A stretch of 64,000 nt of DNA from Molossus alvarezi (Eukaryota > Chordata > Mammalia > Chiroptera > Molossidae): assembly GCA_037176705.1 (NCBI GenBank), contig CM073890.1, positions 93,424,591 to 93,488,590 of the forward strand. Reading direction: 5' to 3'. The notes below the pieces were generated by a model. It was not told the origin of the DNA and searched no databases. It was given only the letters and a program-made list of their open reading frames with translations. A program made the translations under genes and the position numbers. This document shows, piece after piece, positions 43,370 through 53,969 of the stretch (positions are counted from its first letter, which is position 1; each line of letters opens with the position of its first letter).

Positions 43370-43500
43370 GCAGCGCAGCCCTGGCCTGACTCCCTGTATG
43401 TTACTGCACAAATCGTCATCTCCCTGGGTCTCAGTTTATCCATCTGTAAACTGACGGGTTGATTCAGGTTAAACTGTCAGGTCTTTCCTGACTGGAACAT
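43370..43500 (+). repeat. MIR-like relic
   Basis: CTGGCCTGACTCCCTGTATG, CGTCATCTCCCTGGGTCTCA, GTTTATCCATCTGTAAACTG. Confidence 0.6.
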
Positions 43501-45099
43501 CCTGATTCTACGCAGGCCATTTGGGGGTGACTAAAATGTTCATTGCTTCATCCAGAGAGATCTAACTTTGTGCAAGAGATGAATAAAGCATATTCATTGA
43601 CTTTCTGACTAATTGGGTTGGGGCACCTCCGTGCTGTGCAGCGCAGGGATGACAAGTCTCTGCCCGCCCCTGGGAAGAGAGAGCTATTTTGAGGCAGGGC
43701 TGATTAGAGATAAGGTGTCTCCTTTCTTCACAGTGCTCTAGCCCTGACTCACCCAAAGTTCTTGGGTTTAAAGCTTAACCCTTGATGGATGGATGTAGGC
43801 TAACCCCTCTGCTGCCTCTGTGAATGGCTTCCCAAGCCCCAGCTTTATCAGTGTCCCTAAAGAACATTCTTTGACCTCAACTTGCTTAGAAAGCGTCTCT
43901 GAAGTGCAGCCCTTGCTTGTAACCTCTCTCCTTGACATCTCTTGTTTGCTCTTTCCTGTTATTCCCAGAGTCTTCTGGGTTATATAAAGGGAATGTCTCA
44001 GTAATCCTCTTAACAGCAAAGAAATCCGGCCACCCATGTTAGGTTGGGGGATGGACGTGTCACAGGATTCTTGAAAGAGGCACTAGACAGAGTTGCAAAA
44101 GTCTTTTGCACGGAAAAGCTCAGAACATGACTGACACGGAAGACCACTAGAGTCATGCTGCTTCAAGTGCCAACAAAATTAAACCATAATGCACATTTAT
44201 CCTAACATTTTAATTTAAAAACTTTTAAAAAATCAACATATGTATTCAATGTAACAAATGTTTGAGATTCCTGCTCCCCACCCCCATTTATTTCCACTCT
44301 TGGTGTGTTATCTTTAATTGATTTGTTTATTTTTTGGCTTGGGAATGTTGAAAGCACTCTTGTGACACTTGACATGACAGAACTGTGGGGCTGTGGCTTG
44401 GGCTTCGCCTGACTTTATCCAGTCATTTCGTTCCCAAGTAGCTGGATGCAGATGGGATTGTTAAAACTGACTCATATTTCAAAGACACTCGAGAGAGTTC
44501 ACCTCTTATACAAATGTGCACCAAAGCCTTTTCTAATGAGAATAATCACTTTTCTGTTTATTTTTTAAATTAAGCTTTTGAATTTTAAGTTTTCTTGACG
44601 TAAGGGAGATAACGCAATGTGGAAATCACTGTTCTGGAGAGAGCTATGGAGTCACAATGACCCAAGGTCATGAGAAAATTATATTCACCCCTTTGAAGTT
44701 CTCTTTCTTTACCCGTGCAAACAGGATTGTGGGTACGTGTTGAACTCTCAGATACAGAGTTGGATGGCGTAACAACAAGAGGCCCGACTAGGCTCCAGAG
44801 CCCGAGTTCGAGCTCAGGTTCTGTTCTCAGCAATGGACAGAAAGGGCAGAGACAAGCACCTTGGAAAGGTCACTTTCTTCTCCATACCTTAGTTTCATCT
44901 ACTCCCTGAGAAGTTTCTACAAAGTGGTCTCTATTTTCCTCTCAATTCTGATATTTTAGGATTTGAACGATTGATTGTTTGGAAGCAGCTACGAAGAAGA
45001 AGTTGGTGGTATTGATTTCATTGAAGTTATGAAGCAGTCTGGGCACTGTCCCATCTTGGTGCTGGCGAGGCTTTGTATAGGATAGGATAGAACATCCAA
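43501..45099. other. Intergenic, nothing recognised
   Basis: About 1.6 kb without recognisable gene or repeat. Confidence 0.5.
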
Positions 45100-45215
45100 G
45101 CACTCATTTGTGCAACAAACACTTATGCACCTACTGTGTGCTAGGCACTGTGCTGAGGGACAGGGATACAGCTGTGAATAAAACCCAGCACCTGTAGGGA
45201 GCGCTCAGTTACACA
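45100..45215 (+). repeat. L2-like 3' end
   Basis: ACTTATGCACCTACTGTGTG, CTAGGCACTGTGCTGAGGGA, CAGCTGTGAATAAAACCCAG. Confidence 0.7.
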
Positions 45216-45309
45216 GAGGAAATAGGCACGTGAAAACTCATTTTAAAAAAAACCCATAAATTATTTATATATTTAATCCATTAGACGCTCAGGTTCTTTT
45301 ATTTTCCTA

Positions 45310-46545
45310 ACTTTTTTAGGTTGAGTTTATTGGGGTTACATTGGTTAGTAAAATTATATAAGTTTCAGGTGTGTAATTCTATAATCCATCGTCTGTGTAT
45401 TGTACTGTATATTCACCACCCCAAGTGGAGTCTCTTTCCATGCCCTCCTTTACCCCTTCTACTCCCCCACCCCTCTTTCCCTCTGGTAACCACACTGTTG
45501 TCTGTGTCAATGAGTTTTTTCTCTTTTCTTCTTTGTTGTTCAATCCCTCTACCGCCCCCAGGCATGCCCACCCCCACCCCCCAGCTGTCTGCCTGCTCTC
45601 CATCTATGAGTCTGTCTCACTCTATATATATTTTTTTATCCTCACCCGAGGACATTTTTCCATTTTTTTGTTCAGGTAGAGTGGGAGAGAGAGAGAGGAA
45701 CAGAGAGAGAGAGAGAAACATCGACGTGAAGGGACACATCGAGTGGCTGCCACCCGCACAACCGACCAGGGCCGGGGACAAACTGCAACCGAGGTACGCG
45801 CCCTTAGCGGGAACCGAACCCGGGTCTCTCAGGACCGCAGGCCGACGCTCTAACCGCTGAGCCAAACCGGCCAGGGTGAGTCTGTCTCTATTTTGCTTGA
45901 TAGTTCATTTTGTTCATTATATTCCACATATGAATGAAATTATATGGCACTTGTCTTTCTCTGACTAGTTTATTCCACTTAGCACAGTGCTCTTCAGGTC
46001 TATCCATGCTGTTGCTCTGGGTAAGATTTCTTTCTTTTTTATGGCCCAGTAGTATTCCACTGTATAAATGTATCACAGCATTTTTATCCTTTCATCTACT
46101 GACTGACACTTGAGCTGCTTCCAAACCTTGGCTATTATAAATAATGCTGCAATGAACACAGGAGTGTATATATTCTTTTGAATTAGTGTTTCAGGTTTCT
46201 TCAGATATATTCCCAGAAGTGGAATTGCTGGGTCATAAGGCAGTTCCATTTTTAATTTTTTGAGGTAACTCATACAGCTTTCCTCAGTGGCTGCACCAAT
46301 CTGCATTCCTACCAGCAGTGCATGAGGGTTCCTTTTTCTCAACTTCTTTCCCTCACCAACACTTGTTGTTTGTGGATTTATTGATGATAGCCATTCTGAC
46401 AGGTGTGAGGTGATAGCTCATTGTGGTTTTAATTTCCATTTCTCTGATGATTACTGATGTTGACATCTGTTCATATGTCTATTGGCCTTCTGTATGTCCT
46501 CTTTGGAAAGGTATCTATTCAGGTCCTTTACCCATTCTCAAATTC
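45310..46545 (-). mobile_element. L1, 5'-truncated, with broken ORF2 end
   Basis: The minus strand encodes the ORF2 C-terminal region at 46342-46073 (LLVGMQIGAATEE, ELPYDPAIPLLGIY, FIAALFIIAKVWKQ), followed by a 3' UTR ending in TAAAAAAGTT at the left. A type B SINE interrupts the 3' UTR at 45638-45876. Only the extreme end of ORF2 remains, so no active protein can be made. Confidence 0.88.
45638..45876 (-). mobile_element. VES SINE (type B)
   Basis: Tail ATCCTCACCCGAGGACATTT, head ACCCTGGCCGGTTTGGCTCA on the minus strand. TGAGTCTGTCTC occurs on both sides (45607-45618, 45877-45888). Confidence 0.93.
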
Positions 46546-46554
46546 TTAATTACA

Positions 46555-46779
46555 AAATTACATATCAGACCGGCTGGTGTGGCTCAGTGGTTGAGCGTTG
46601 ACCTATGCACCAGGAGGTCACCAGTTCAATTCCCGATCAGGACACATACCCAGGTTGTGGGCCCGATCCCCAGTGGGGGACATGCAAGAGGTGGCCAATC
46701 AATGTTTCCACCTCTCCCTCTCCCTTCCTCTCTCTCTAAAATCAATAAAGAAAAAATTTGTTTTAAAAATTATATATCA
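46555..46779 (+). mobile_element. VES SINE (type A) with target-site duplication
   Basis: Head GACCGGCTGGTGTGGCTCAG at 46568, tail TAAAATCAATAAAG. AAATTACATATCA (46555-46567) and AAATTATATATCA (46767-46779) flank it with one difference. Confidence 0.93.
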
Positions 46780-46945
46780 AAGAGAAATTTTCACCCCACC
46801 CCTCAGCATCACTGGCTTGAAGTAAAATCAGGGTGCCCTGGTAATTTTTTAAAAATGAAAGAGAGAGAGAGAACAAAAATACATAGAACCTTATGCAAAC
46901 ATTGCCCAGCTTCAATAATTATCAATTTGTGGCCAAACCTTTCCT
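46780..46945. mobile_element. Old L1M-type 3' fragment, left half
   Basis: ACCTTATGCAAACATTGCCC and CAATTATCAATTTGTGGCCA suggest an old L1 3' UTR. It appears to resume at about 49106 (TTCCTTCAACTTCAGATTAT). Confidence 0.5.
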
Positions 46946-47373
46946 CAACTCTCCTGCACAGTTGGTGGGAATGCAGATTGGTGCATCCACTATGAAAGTA
47001 GTATGGAGATTCCTTAAAAAATTAAAAATGGAACTGTCTTATGACTCAGTGATTCCACTTCTGGGTATATTTCTGAAGAAATTCAAAAACACTAATTTGA
47101 AAGAATATATGTACCTCTATGTTCATTGTAGCACTATTCACAATAGCTAAGCTATGGAAGCAACCCAAGTGCCCATTTATAGGTGAGTGAGTAATAAATA
47201 TACAGTGGAATATTACTTGGCCATAAAAAGAATAAAATGTTACCATTTGTAACAGAATGGATGGGCATAGAGAGTATTATGCTAAGTGAAATATCAATCA
47301 GAGAAAGACAAATACCATATGATTTCACTCATATGTGGAACCTAAAGAAAAATTATAAATGAATGAAAAAAAA

Positions 47374-47644
47374 AAAAACAGAAACAGCCCTGGCCGGTTT
47401 GGCTCAGCGGTTAGAGTGTCGGCCTGCGGTCCCGAGAGACCCGGGTTCAGTTCCCGCTAAGGGCATGTACCTCGGTTGCAGTTTGTCCCCGGCCCTGGTT
47501 GGTCGTGCGGGTGGCAGCCACTCGATGTGTCCCTTTCACATCGATGTTTCTCTCTCTCTTCCTCTCTCCCCCTCCCACTCTACCTGAACAAAGAATGGAA
47601 AAATGTCCTCAGGTGAGGATAAAAACAAAACAAAACAGAAACAG
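47374..47644 (+). mobile_element. VES SINE (type B) with exact 13-bp target-site duplication
   Basis: AAAACAGAAACAG flanks at 47374-47386 and 47632-47644. Head GCCCTGGCCGGTTTGGCTCA, tail TGTCCTCAGGTGAGGATAAA. This is close to the apparent type B consensus, so it is relatively young. Confidence 0.95.
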
Positions 47645-47767
47645 ACTCACTCATAAATATGAAGAACAGACTAGTGGTTGACAGAAGGGAAGGGGGTTGA
47701 GGGACTGGTTGAAAAAGGTGAAGAGATAGAGAAATACAGATTGGTAGTTATGATAATGTACAGCATA

Positions 47768-48955
47768 AGAAATATAGTCAATGCATCCATTAAAATCCTA
47801 GAAGAAAATGTAGGCAACAAAATTTCAAATGTCAAATGCAGTAGAATTTTCACTGATACAACGTGTAAGGCAAGAGAAACAAAGGAAAAAATTAATACAT
47901 GGAAGTATATTGAACTAAAACGCTTCTGCAGAGTAAAAGAAACAACTATCAAAATGGAAAGGAAACCCACTATATGAGAGAACATAATTGCCAACAATAC
48001 ATCAGATAAGGGGTTAATTTCCAATATATATAGAGTGCTCATCAACTCAACAAAAGGAAGACAAAGAACCCAATTTAAAAATGGGCAGAGGACCTAAATA
48101 GACACCTCTCCAAACAGGACATACAAGTGGCCAAGAGATATATGAAGAAATGCTCAACGTCACTAATCATCAGGTGCAAATTGAAACAACTATGAGGTAT
48201 CACCTCACACCTGTCAGAATGGCCGCCATCAACAAATCATCAAACAACAAGTGTTGGCGAGGGTGTGGAGAAAAGGGGACTCTAGTACACTGCTGGTGGG
48301 AATGCAGACTGGTGCAGCCACTATGGAAAACAATATGGTGTTTCCTCAAAAAATTAAAAATTGATCTGCCATTTGACCCAGTGATCCCACTTCTAGGAAT
48401 ATACCCTAAGAAGTCTGAAACACTAATCAGAAAGAATATATGTACCCCCATGTTTGTAGCAGCACTACTTACAATTGCTAAGATCTGGAAATAGCCCAAG
48501 TGTTCATCAATAGATGAATGGATATACAAGCTGTGGTACATATACACAATGAAATACTATGCAGCTGTAAGAAAGAGAGATCTCTTATGCTTTGAGACAA
48601 CATGGAGGGACCCGGAAAGCATTCTGCTCAGCAAAATAAGCCAATCAGAGAAAGACAAATACCACATGATCTCACTTATTTATGGAATATAATGGACAAA
48701 ATAAGCTGATAAAAAAATAGACCCAGAGACATTGAAAGGAGTACGATTCAGACTGACAAACCTCAGAGGAGGGGGCAGGGGCGATGGATGAGATGAACCA
48801 AAGAACTTATACGCTTGTATGCGTAACCAATGGATATAGACAAAAATCTTGGGGTGGGGGATAGGGAGGATGGTGTCTAGGGGGGAAAAAGGAAAAACAT
48901 CTGTAACAAAAATAAATTAATAAAAATTGAGAGAGAAAAAAGAAATACAGTCAAT
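47768..48955 (+). mobile_element. Younger L1, 5'-truncated (ORF2 end plus 3' UTR)
   Basis: AGAAATATAGTCAAT (47768-47782) and AGAAATACAGTCAAT (48941-48955) flank it. Inside, ORF2 C-terminal coding sequence is legible with frame breaks ([48 protein letters not shown]). It ends in a 3' UTR with a G-rich tract and AACAAAAATAAATTAATAAA. It is about 1.16 kb and not active. Confidence 0.92.
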
Positions 48956-49294
48956 AATATTGTAATAACAGTTGGGTACTGGAAATATTAAGGGGAACAC
49001 TTTGTAAAGTACATGATTGACTAACCACTATGCTGTACCCTGAAACTAACACAAAATAATATTGAATGTAAACTATAATTGAAAATAAAAAGCAAAAACA
49101 AATCTGCACTTTCCTTCAACTTCAGATTATTTTGAAGTGAATTCAAGAATATCATGACATCTGTAGATATTTAAGAATGTATTACTAAACATTAATGGTT
49201 CTTTATATTATACTTATTTTTTGCCTGCAGTGGTCTGTTGTTTTTTTTTTATTTTTTATCTGCAGACTGACAATACAGGTGTTTTCCCTTTTAA

Positions 49295-49411
49295 GAAATT
49301 CATCAGCCCTGGCTGGTTTGGCTCAGTGGTTGGAGCGTCGGCCTGAGAACCAGAGAGTCCCGGGTTCAGTTCCTGCTATGGGCACGTACCAAAAAGAAAG
49401 GAAATTCGTCA
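49295..49411 (+). mobile_element. Head-only VES retroposon with target-site duplication
   Basis: Only the tRNA-derived head is present (49306-49390, GCCCTGGCTGGTTTGGCTCA to GGGCACGTACC), followed directly by AAAAAGAAAG. GAAATTCATCA (49295-49305) and GAAATTCGTCA (49401-49411) flank it. The A-tail and duplications show insertion in this short form, not later deletion. Confidence 0.8.
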
Positions 49412-50169
49412 TCTGTGCACGCGAGAAGCGTCTACAGGTATGCACACAGGCAAACACAGGGAAGGGAGTGAGCATGGCCTCAGAGGGAACAGCCTGTGCT
49501 AAAGCTCTTAGATATTTGGAACATGGAGGGCTAGCTAGGGACCCTACGTGACTGGGAAGAAGGGGTGAAGCATTTCCCTGTCTGCCACAGAAATACTGGC
49601 CTGGGTGCTTAGCATTCTCAGAGCTGCTCCAAGGTGGGACCCCTCAGAGCCAGGCCCAGGCCATGTGGGTAACTCGAGGCCCCCCAGGGCACACAGCCAT
49701 CCTGAGTGGTGAGTGAAGAGGCAAAAAAAAAAAAAATTGAATCTTTCTGTCTTGAGTTATTTTCCTTCAGATGTTACCACGTGCTCTATAATTTTTGTCT
49801 GGAGTCCTTCGAAGGGCTCCCTTCTTTGTCCCCACCCTCAGACACTCTGTGTGTGTTTCTGAAACAGTCAAGCAATTTACACCTCCCAGCCACCACTATC
49901 CCAACCCTTAGATTTTTCAGCCACTGGTCCTGCCCACACCGTGGAGACAGCTCCCTAGGTCTCCTTGCTTGTCTGCTCTCCAAGAATTCCTCAAGGCCCG
50001 GCATCTCTGCTTAGGGCTGACCTGCAGCCCCAGCCAGCGGCTGACCCTCTGGTGTTAGCGCCCTATCAGGCCTGCTGTCAGGGCCAAAACAGTCCCTTCC
50101 TCCTCCAGGGCAGTTGGGAAGATCAACGGGGATGGTAAAGGCAAGCCACTGACCATGTACGTAAGCCTC
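49412..50169. other. Intergenic, nothing recognised
   Basis: Includes an A-run at 49723-49736. No gene is recognised. Confidence 0.5.
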
Positions 50170-50530
50170 GATCAGTTTGAATTTGGGGTATTAGTCCTTT
50201 TAATTTTTAAAAAAATTTCTGTTGCAGGAAATACAACATCCACCAAGTAGAAGAGCATTGTGGAGTGTCACACATTCCTCACCCAGCTCCTGCAGTTATC
50301 ACTCATGACCAATCTTGTTTCACCTGTGTCTCCCCTCCCCCCTCTCCATCCCTCTATCTCCTTCAACACTGGGTGATTTTGAAGCTAATTTGAGAGCATG
50401 TAGTTTGATTTTTAAAATTTGAGCTCTTTCTGAATAGGTAATATTGACATGATTCAAATTCAAAAAGTACAAAAGGCTATAAAGAGAAAAGTCTCTCTCT
50501 GCCTCTGTCCCACCATATACATTAAAACCA
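50170..50530. mobile_element. Old L1M-type 3' UTR fragment
   Basis: CAGGAAATACAACATCCACC, GTTATCACTCATGACCAATC, CATGATTCAAATTCAAAAAG and AAGAGAAAAGTCTCTCTCTG follow the order seen in old L1 3' ends. Confidence 0.55.
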
Positions 50531-50534
50531 ATGA

Positions 50535-50632
50535 CTGCAATACTTTGTCGCTCCTCCCATTAAGAAAAAAAGAGTCTATTTCTCTACCTTGAATTTGGGT
50601 TTGGACACGTGAATTGCTTTGGCCAAAGGTAC
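50535..50632 (+). mobile_element. Old MLT-like LTR, left piece
   Basis: CTCCTCCCATTAAGAAAAAA, CCTTGAATTTGGGTTTGGAC and AATTGCTTTGGCCAAAGG match the start of an old MaLR-type LTR that continues at 51581. Confidence 0.5.
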
Positions 50633-51580
50633 TGTTGTAATTAGTTAGTTCTTTTTTTTTTTTTTTTTTAATTTTTTTCTTTATTGATTTTACAGAGAGA
50701 GGAAGTGAGAGGAGAAACATCGATGAGAGACAACATTGATTGGCTGCCTCCTGCAGGCCCCCACTGGGGATCGGGCCCACTCAACCTGGGAATGTGCCCT
50801 GACCAGGAATCGAACCAGCGACCTCTTGCTGCATGGGCCAATGATCAACGACTGAGCCACACCAGATGGGTGGTTAATTAGTTAGTTCTTAATAATAGGA
50901 GAGGCACAAAGGGAAGACCAGATATTATAGGCATGTCATTTGGGCAACTTCACCAAGAAGTTGCAATATCAAAGTACCCAGGAAACACCAGCCTATTCCC
51001 TGCAAAACACTAGCGGAAGGGATCCAACACAGAGAAATAGATGCATGCCCAGTAAAGTTGGGGTAAGTAGAGAAGGTGCCTGTCAGTCAAACCTAGGGAC
51101 AGAGATGGTTGGCCAGAATGGGCATGGCCACCACAAGCATGCAAACATTTGGGAATACATAATCCCCTAAACAAGGGAATTCTCTTTCTCTCTCCTCTTG
51201 GCTTGTGACTCTTATGACTCTTGGCTCTCTTGCATTTGGCCCTGTGGCCCACGGCCATGCGGACCCCACACACAATGGACGAATGGACTGCAGCAGGAAC
51301 AGGCTAAGCTAGCCTGATGGAAAGGACCCGGCTCCAACATGGAAGGGAAACTGTGGACACTGGCTCTGATTTTAGCTTTGCTGAAGCCCCAGCTACATTC
51401 TTCTGTGCCTGGACTGAGCGGGGAAATGGAACTTTGAAAACCCAGGGGTGTAATTTAACAGAAAGAAAGCTTTCTACCATATCTCATCCTCCTGTGGCCT
51501 CCAGAAATTCTTTTTCCAATGGTATCCCAAGAAACCCACCCCCATGAGCAACCGGGGAAAGAGTCCTTCTCCTATCCTGT
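50633..51580. mobile_element. Possible solo LTR inserted in the MLT-like LTR
   Basis: The stretch starts TGTTGTAATTAG and ends CCTGTAACCA, giving LTR-like TG...CA ends. AGGTAC and AGGGAC border it as an imperfect 6-bp duplication. The MLT-like text reads on across it. A later SINE lies inside (50654-50874). No viral coding sequence is present. Confidence 0.35.
50638..50890 (-). mobile_element. VES SINE (type A) with exact 16-bp target-site duplication
   Basis: TAATTAGTTAGTTCTT at 50638-50653 and 50875-50890. T-run and CTTTATTGATTTTACAGAGA tail at the left, head CCACCCATCTGGTGTGGCTC at the right on the minus strand. Confidence 0.95.
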
Positions 51581-51826
51581 AACCAAGGGACGTTAGCAAA
51601 CATCATGCAAATAAAGGCTTAAAAGTGTGTGCACAGGGCTTAAGTTCCTGCTTCTGGGTCCTCTGACGTTACCATATGAAGACTTCTTCCCTGCCAAACC
51701 AGCCAACTCACAGAAATGTGAGCTGGAGAAAATGGTGGTTTTTTGCAAGCTACTAAGTTTGGGCTGGGTTGGTATATAGCGCACGTCAACTGACACCCTC
51801 CCAGCTCCCACACCCACCAGGTACAT
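51581..51826 (+). mobile_element. Old MLT-like LTR, right piece
   Basis: GGGACGTTAGCAAACATCAT, GCTTAAAAGTGTGTGCACAG, AAGACTTCTTCCCTGCCAAA and AGCTACTAAGTTTGGGCTGG are typical of the 3' half of MaLR-type LTRs. Confidence 0.6.
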
Positions 51827-53748
51827 TCCCTCCCAGGGGAATACAATATTACCAGCTTGTGAATCGTCCCCAAGACCATCTTCCCTTCCCCACTTCCCCT
51901 TTTTTAAACAAATGATAACACACCGCTCTGGACCTAATTGTGTTTGTTTGACGCAACAAGGTATTTTGGAGACCGCTCCCTACCAGCGCGTGAGAGACAC
52001 TCACCAAGCCAGCGAAGGCAGAGTCCCTGCCACCCAACAAGTGCTGAGCAGCGCAGCAAAGGGGCCTGTGTGGAATGGATTCTAACGGAATATATGCCCC
52101 TACCTCAGCCCCCGGCCATGCACCCTAGACTACACTAGCTGACAAACCTGAACGAACCAAACAGCGGTTGAGATGCAGTGTCCTTGCCCGCTATGGAAAA
52201 GGGGTGGACACAGAGCAGCTGGCACAGTACCCAGAAACAAAGACCCATGCCCACCATCTGGCTCCCAGCCAGCTCCCTTGTGGCCTGTTTCAGTCACCGA
52301 ACGACCCACTTCTCAAAGGCTGTGCTCAGCTAGCTCTCCCGGCGCCGTGGGAGAAAAGCAAGTTCCCAGAGGAGACTGAGCCCCCAGTGTGACCTGCTGT
52401 CCTTTGCTGTGCCCCCTGGAGGACCCAAGCTGGGGGTTGCTGTGTTTCTCTGGCACTCGACTCCCTCTCTTCTGCCTAATGGAGCTCAGTGTCTGCTCTG
52501 TTCCTCGTTAACACCTACGTAACTTCTTGCTTCCTCCCCAGTTCTGGGCCTCACGCTGTGCTTGCAGACCCCTGGGCCTGCGGTCACTCCAGATTTGGCA
52601 GGGGACCGCCACACTCAGTCCAGGGGTGCCTGGCCCTCCTCCGCCCGGGCATGGGGAGAATCTCGGGCTTGGAGCTCCCAGTGCAGGGAGATGATTCTGT
52701 CTGCACCTGATAAGACTGACGCCGAGGTGAGGTCAGAGTCTGGTGAGGAGGCGGCCAGGCCCAGGGACAGATAACCTGAGGATGCTCTGGGTCCTTAGTG
52801 GCTCTCAGGAAGGCACATACCTGCATGAGCCAAAAAAGCAAACTCCTGGGAAGGGAGAGAAAGGAACAGGGCGTGGAAACAAGTCTGTGAAGGGGGCCTG
52901 TGAAGAGGCCTTGCTTGGGACCTTGGCCAGGGGGTCTCCTCGGGGTCTCCCGGGGGCCTCCGTCTGCCCACACTCACGGCCTTTATCTCCGGAGTTGCAG
53001 CTGCCCGGGAGCATTTTATCTGTCACTTCCTGAGCTGTGGGAGGCTTGCACGGTGCCACGGGCGCCGTTCACTCCCTGACAAGGCCTCATTCCTGGACGG
53101 GGCGGCAAAGCTTTCTCTCAGTCTTCCTGCTTAAAAATAGGTCTTTAATAGATACGTGTGAGTTCATGGCTGAGAAAACATCACGACTCCACTTCTGGGT
53201 GGAATTTAGTTGGGGCAACAATAAATAGCTACTATTGACTGAACATCATTGTCCTTCTGTTGCCCAACCGAACCTCTCTGGGGGGCAGGACGTGCCCCCA
53301 GCTCCTGGGAGAGAAAACGAAGTCTCAGAGAAGCCTGCCCAAGCTTGCACGGGGTTTGGACCCCATCTGTGGGACTCCGGAATTCAGGTTCCTCTCCCTT
53401 GGCGCCCCAATGCTGCTCCGAGGTTGAGGGGGAAACACAGAGGTCAGAAGCAAAGCACTGCCGGGACCAAAACTTCCTCTCCTCTCTTGGTCGTGGGAGG
53501 GAAGGCATCAGTAACCGCTGCTCGTAAGTGCAAAGTGGGGGCCAGTTGACATTTGGTTTTGCACATCCCAGCCCTCCCCAGAGGGTCACTGGTGGGAGAA
53601 TAAATGGGTGCAGACCTCTTTCCTAGTCCCCTGGCTTAAACTGAAGCATCTAGCATGTTCTGGATTTGTGTGTGATTACTGAATACTTATGATTTTTGAG
53701 GTAGTCTTTATAGTAAAGAATAAAAACATAACCCCCCTATTTTTTAAA
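51827..53748. other. GC-rich intergenic DNA, nothing recognised
   Basis: No gene or repeat recognised. Overlapping open frames of 60-130 codons on both strands follow from composition. Confidence 0.5.
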
Positions 53749-53969
53749 ATCCCCACCTGAGGATATTTTTCCCTTCAACTTCAGAGAGAGTGGGAGAAGG
53801 AGAGAGAGAGAAATATCAATGTGAGAGAGAGACACATTGACTGGTTGTCTCCCGCACGACCCCAACTAGGGCCAGGGACCAAAACACAACCGAGGTGCAC
53901 GCCCTTGACTGGAATCAAACCCGAGACTTTTTCATCTGACACTCTAACTGCTGAGCCAAACCGGCCAGG
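53749..53969 (-). mobile_element. VES SINE (type B)
   Basis: Tail ATCCCCACCTGAGGATATTT, head TCCTGGCCGGTTTGGCTCAG on the minus strand. ACCCCCC plus T-rich sequence flanks both sides. Confidence 0.9.

Larger units (their letters stand above)
46946..49105 (+). mobile_element. Middle-aged L1, truncated, host to two later insertions
   Basis: The ORF2 end is recognisable (LVGMQIGAST, ELSYDSVIPLLGIF at 46946-47150). It is followed by TATTACTTGGCCATAAAAAG, TGATTTCACTCATATGTGGA and a 3' UTR ending ACTATAATTGAAAATAAAAA. The copy is split by a SINE (47387-47631) and by a younger L1 (47783-48940). CTTTCCTCAACT and CTTTCCTTCAACT at its borders fit a decayed target duplication. Confidence 0.8.

Noticed and set aside
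47387..47470. tRNA gene candidates (box A and box B sequences)
   Set aside because: These are the tRNA-derived heads of VES SINEs: the same head recurs about 20 times, with SINE bodies or A-tails and target duplications.
46073..48494. Open frames with reverse-transcriptase-element similarity ([15 protein letters not shown])
   Set aside because: They are the broken C-terminal ends of L1 ORF2 in truncated copies, not host genes.
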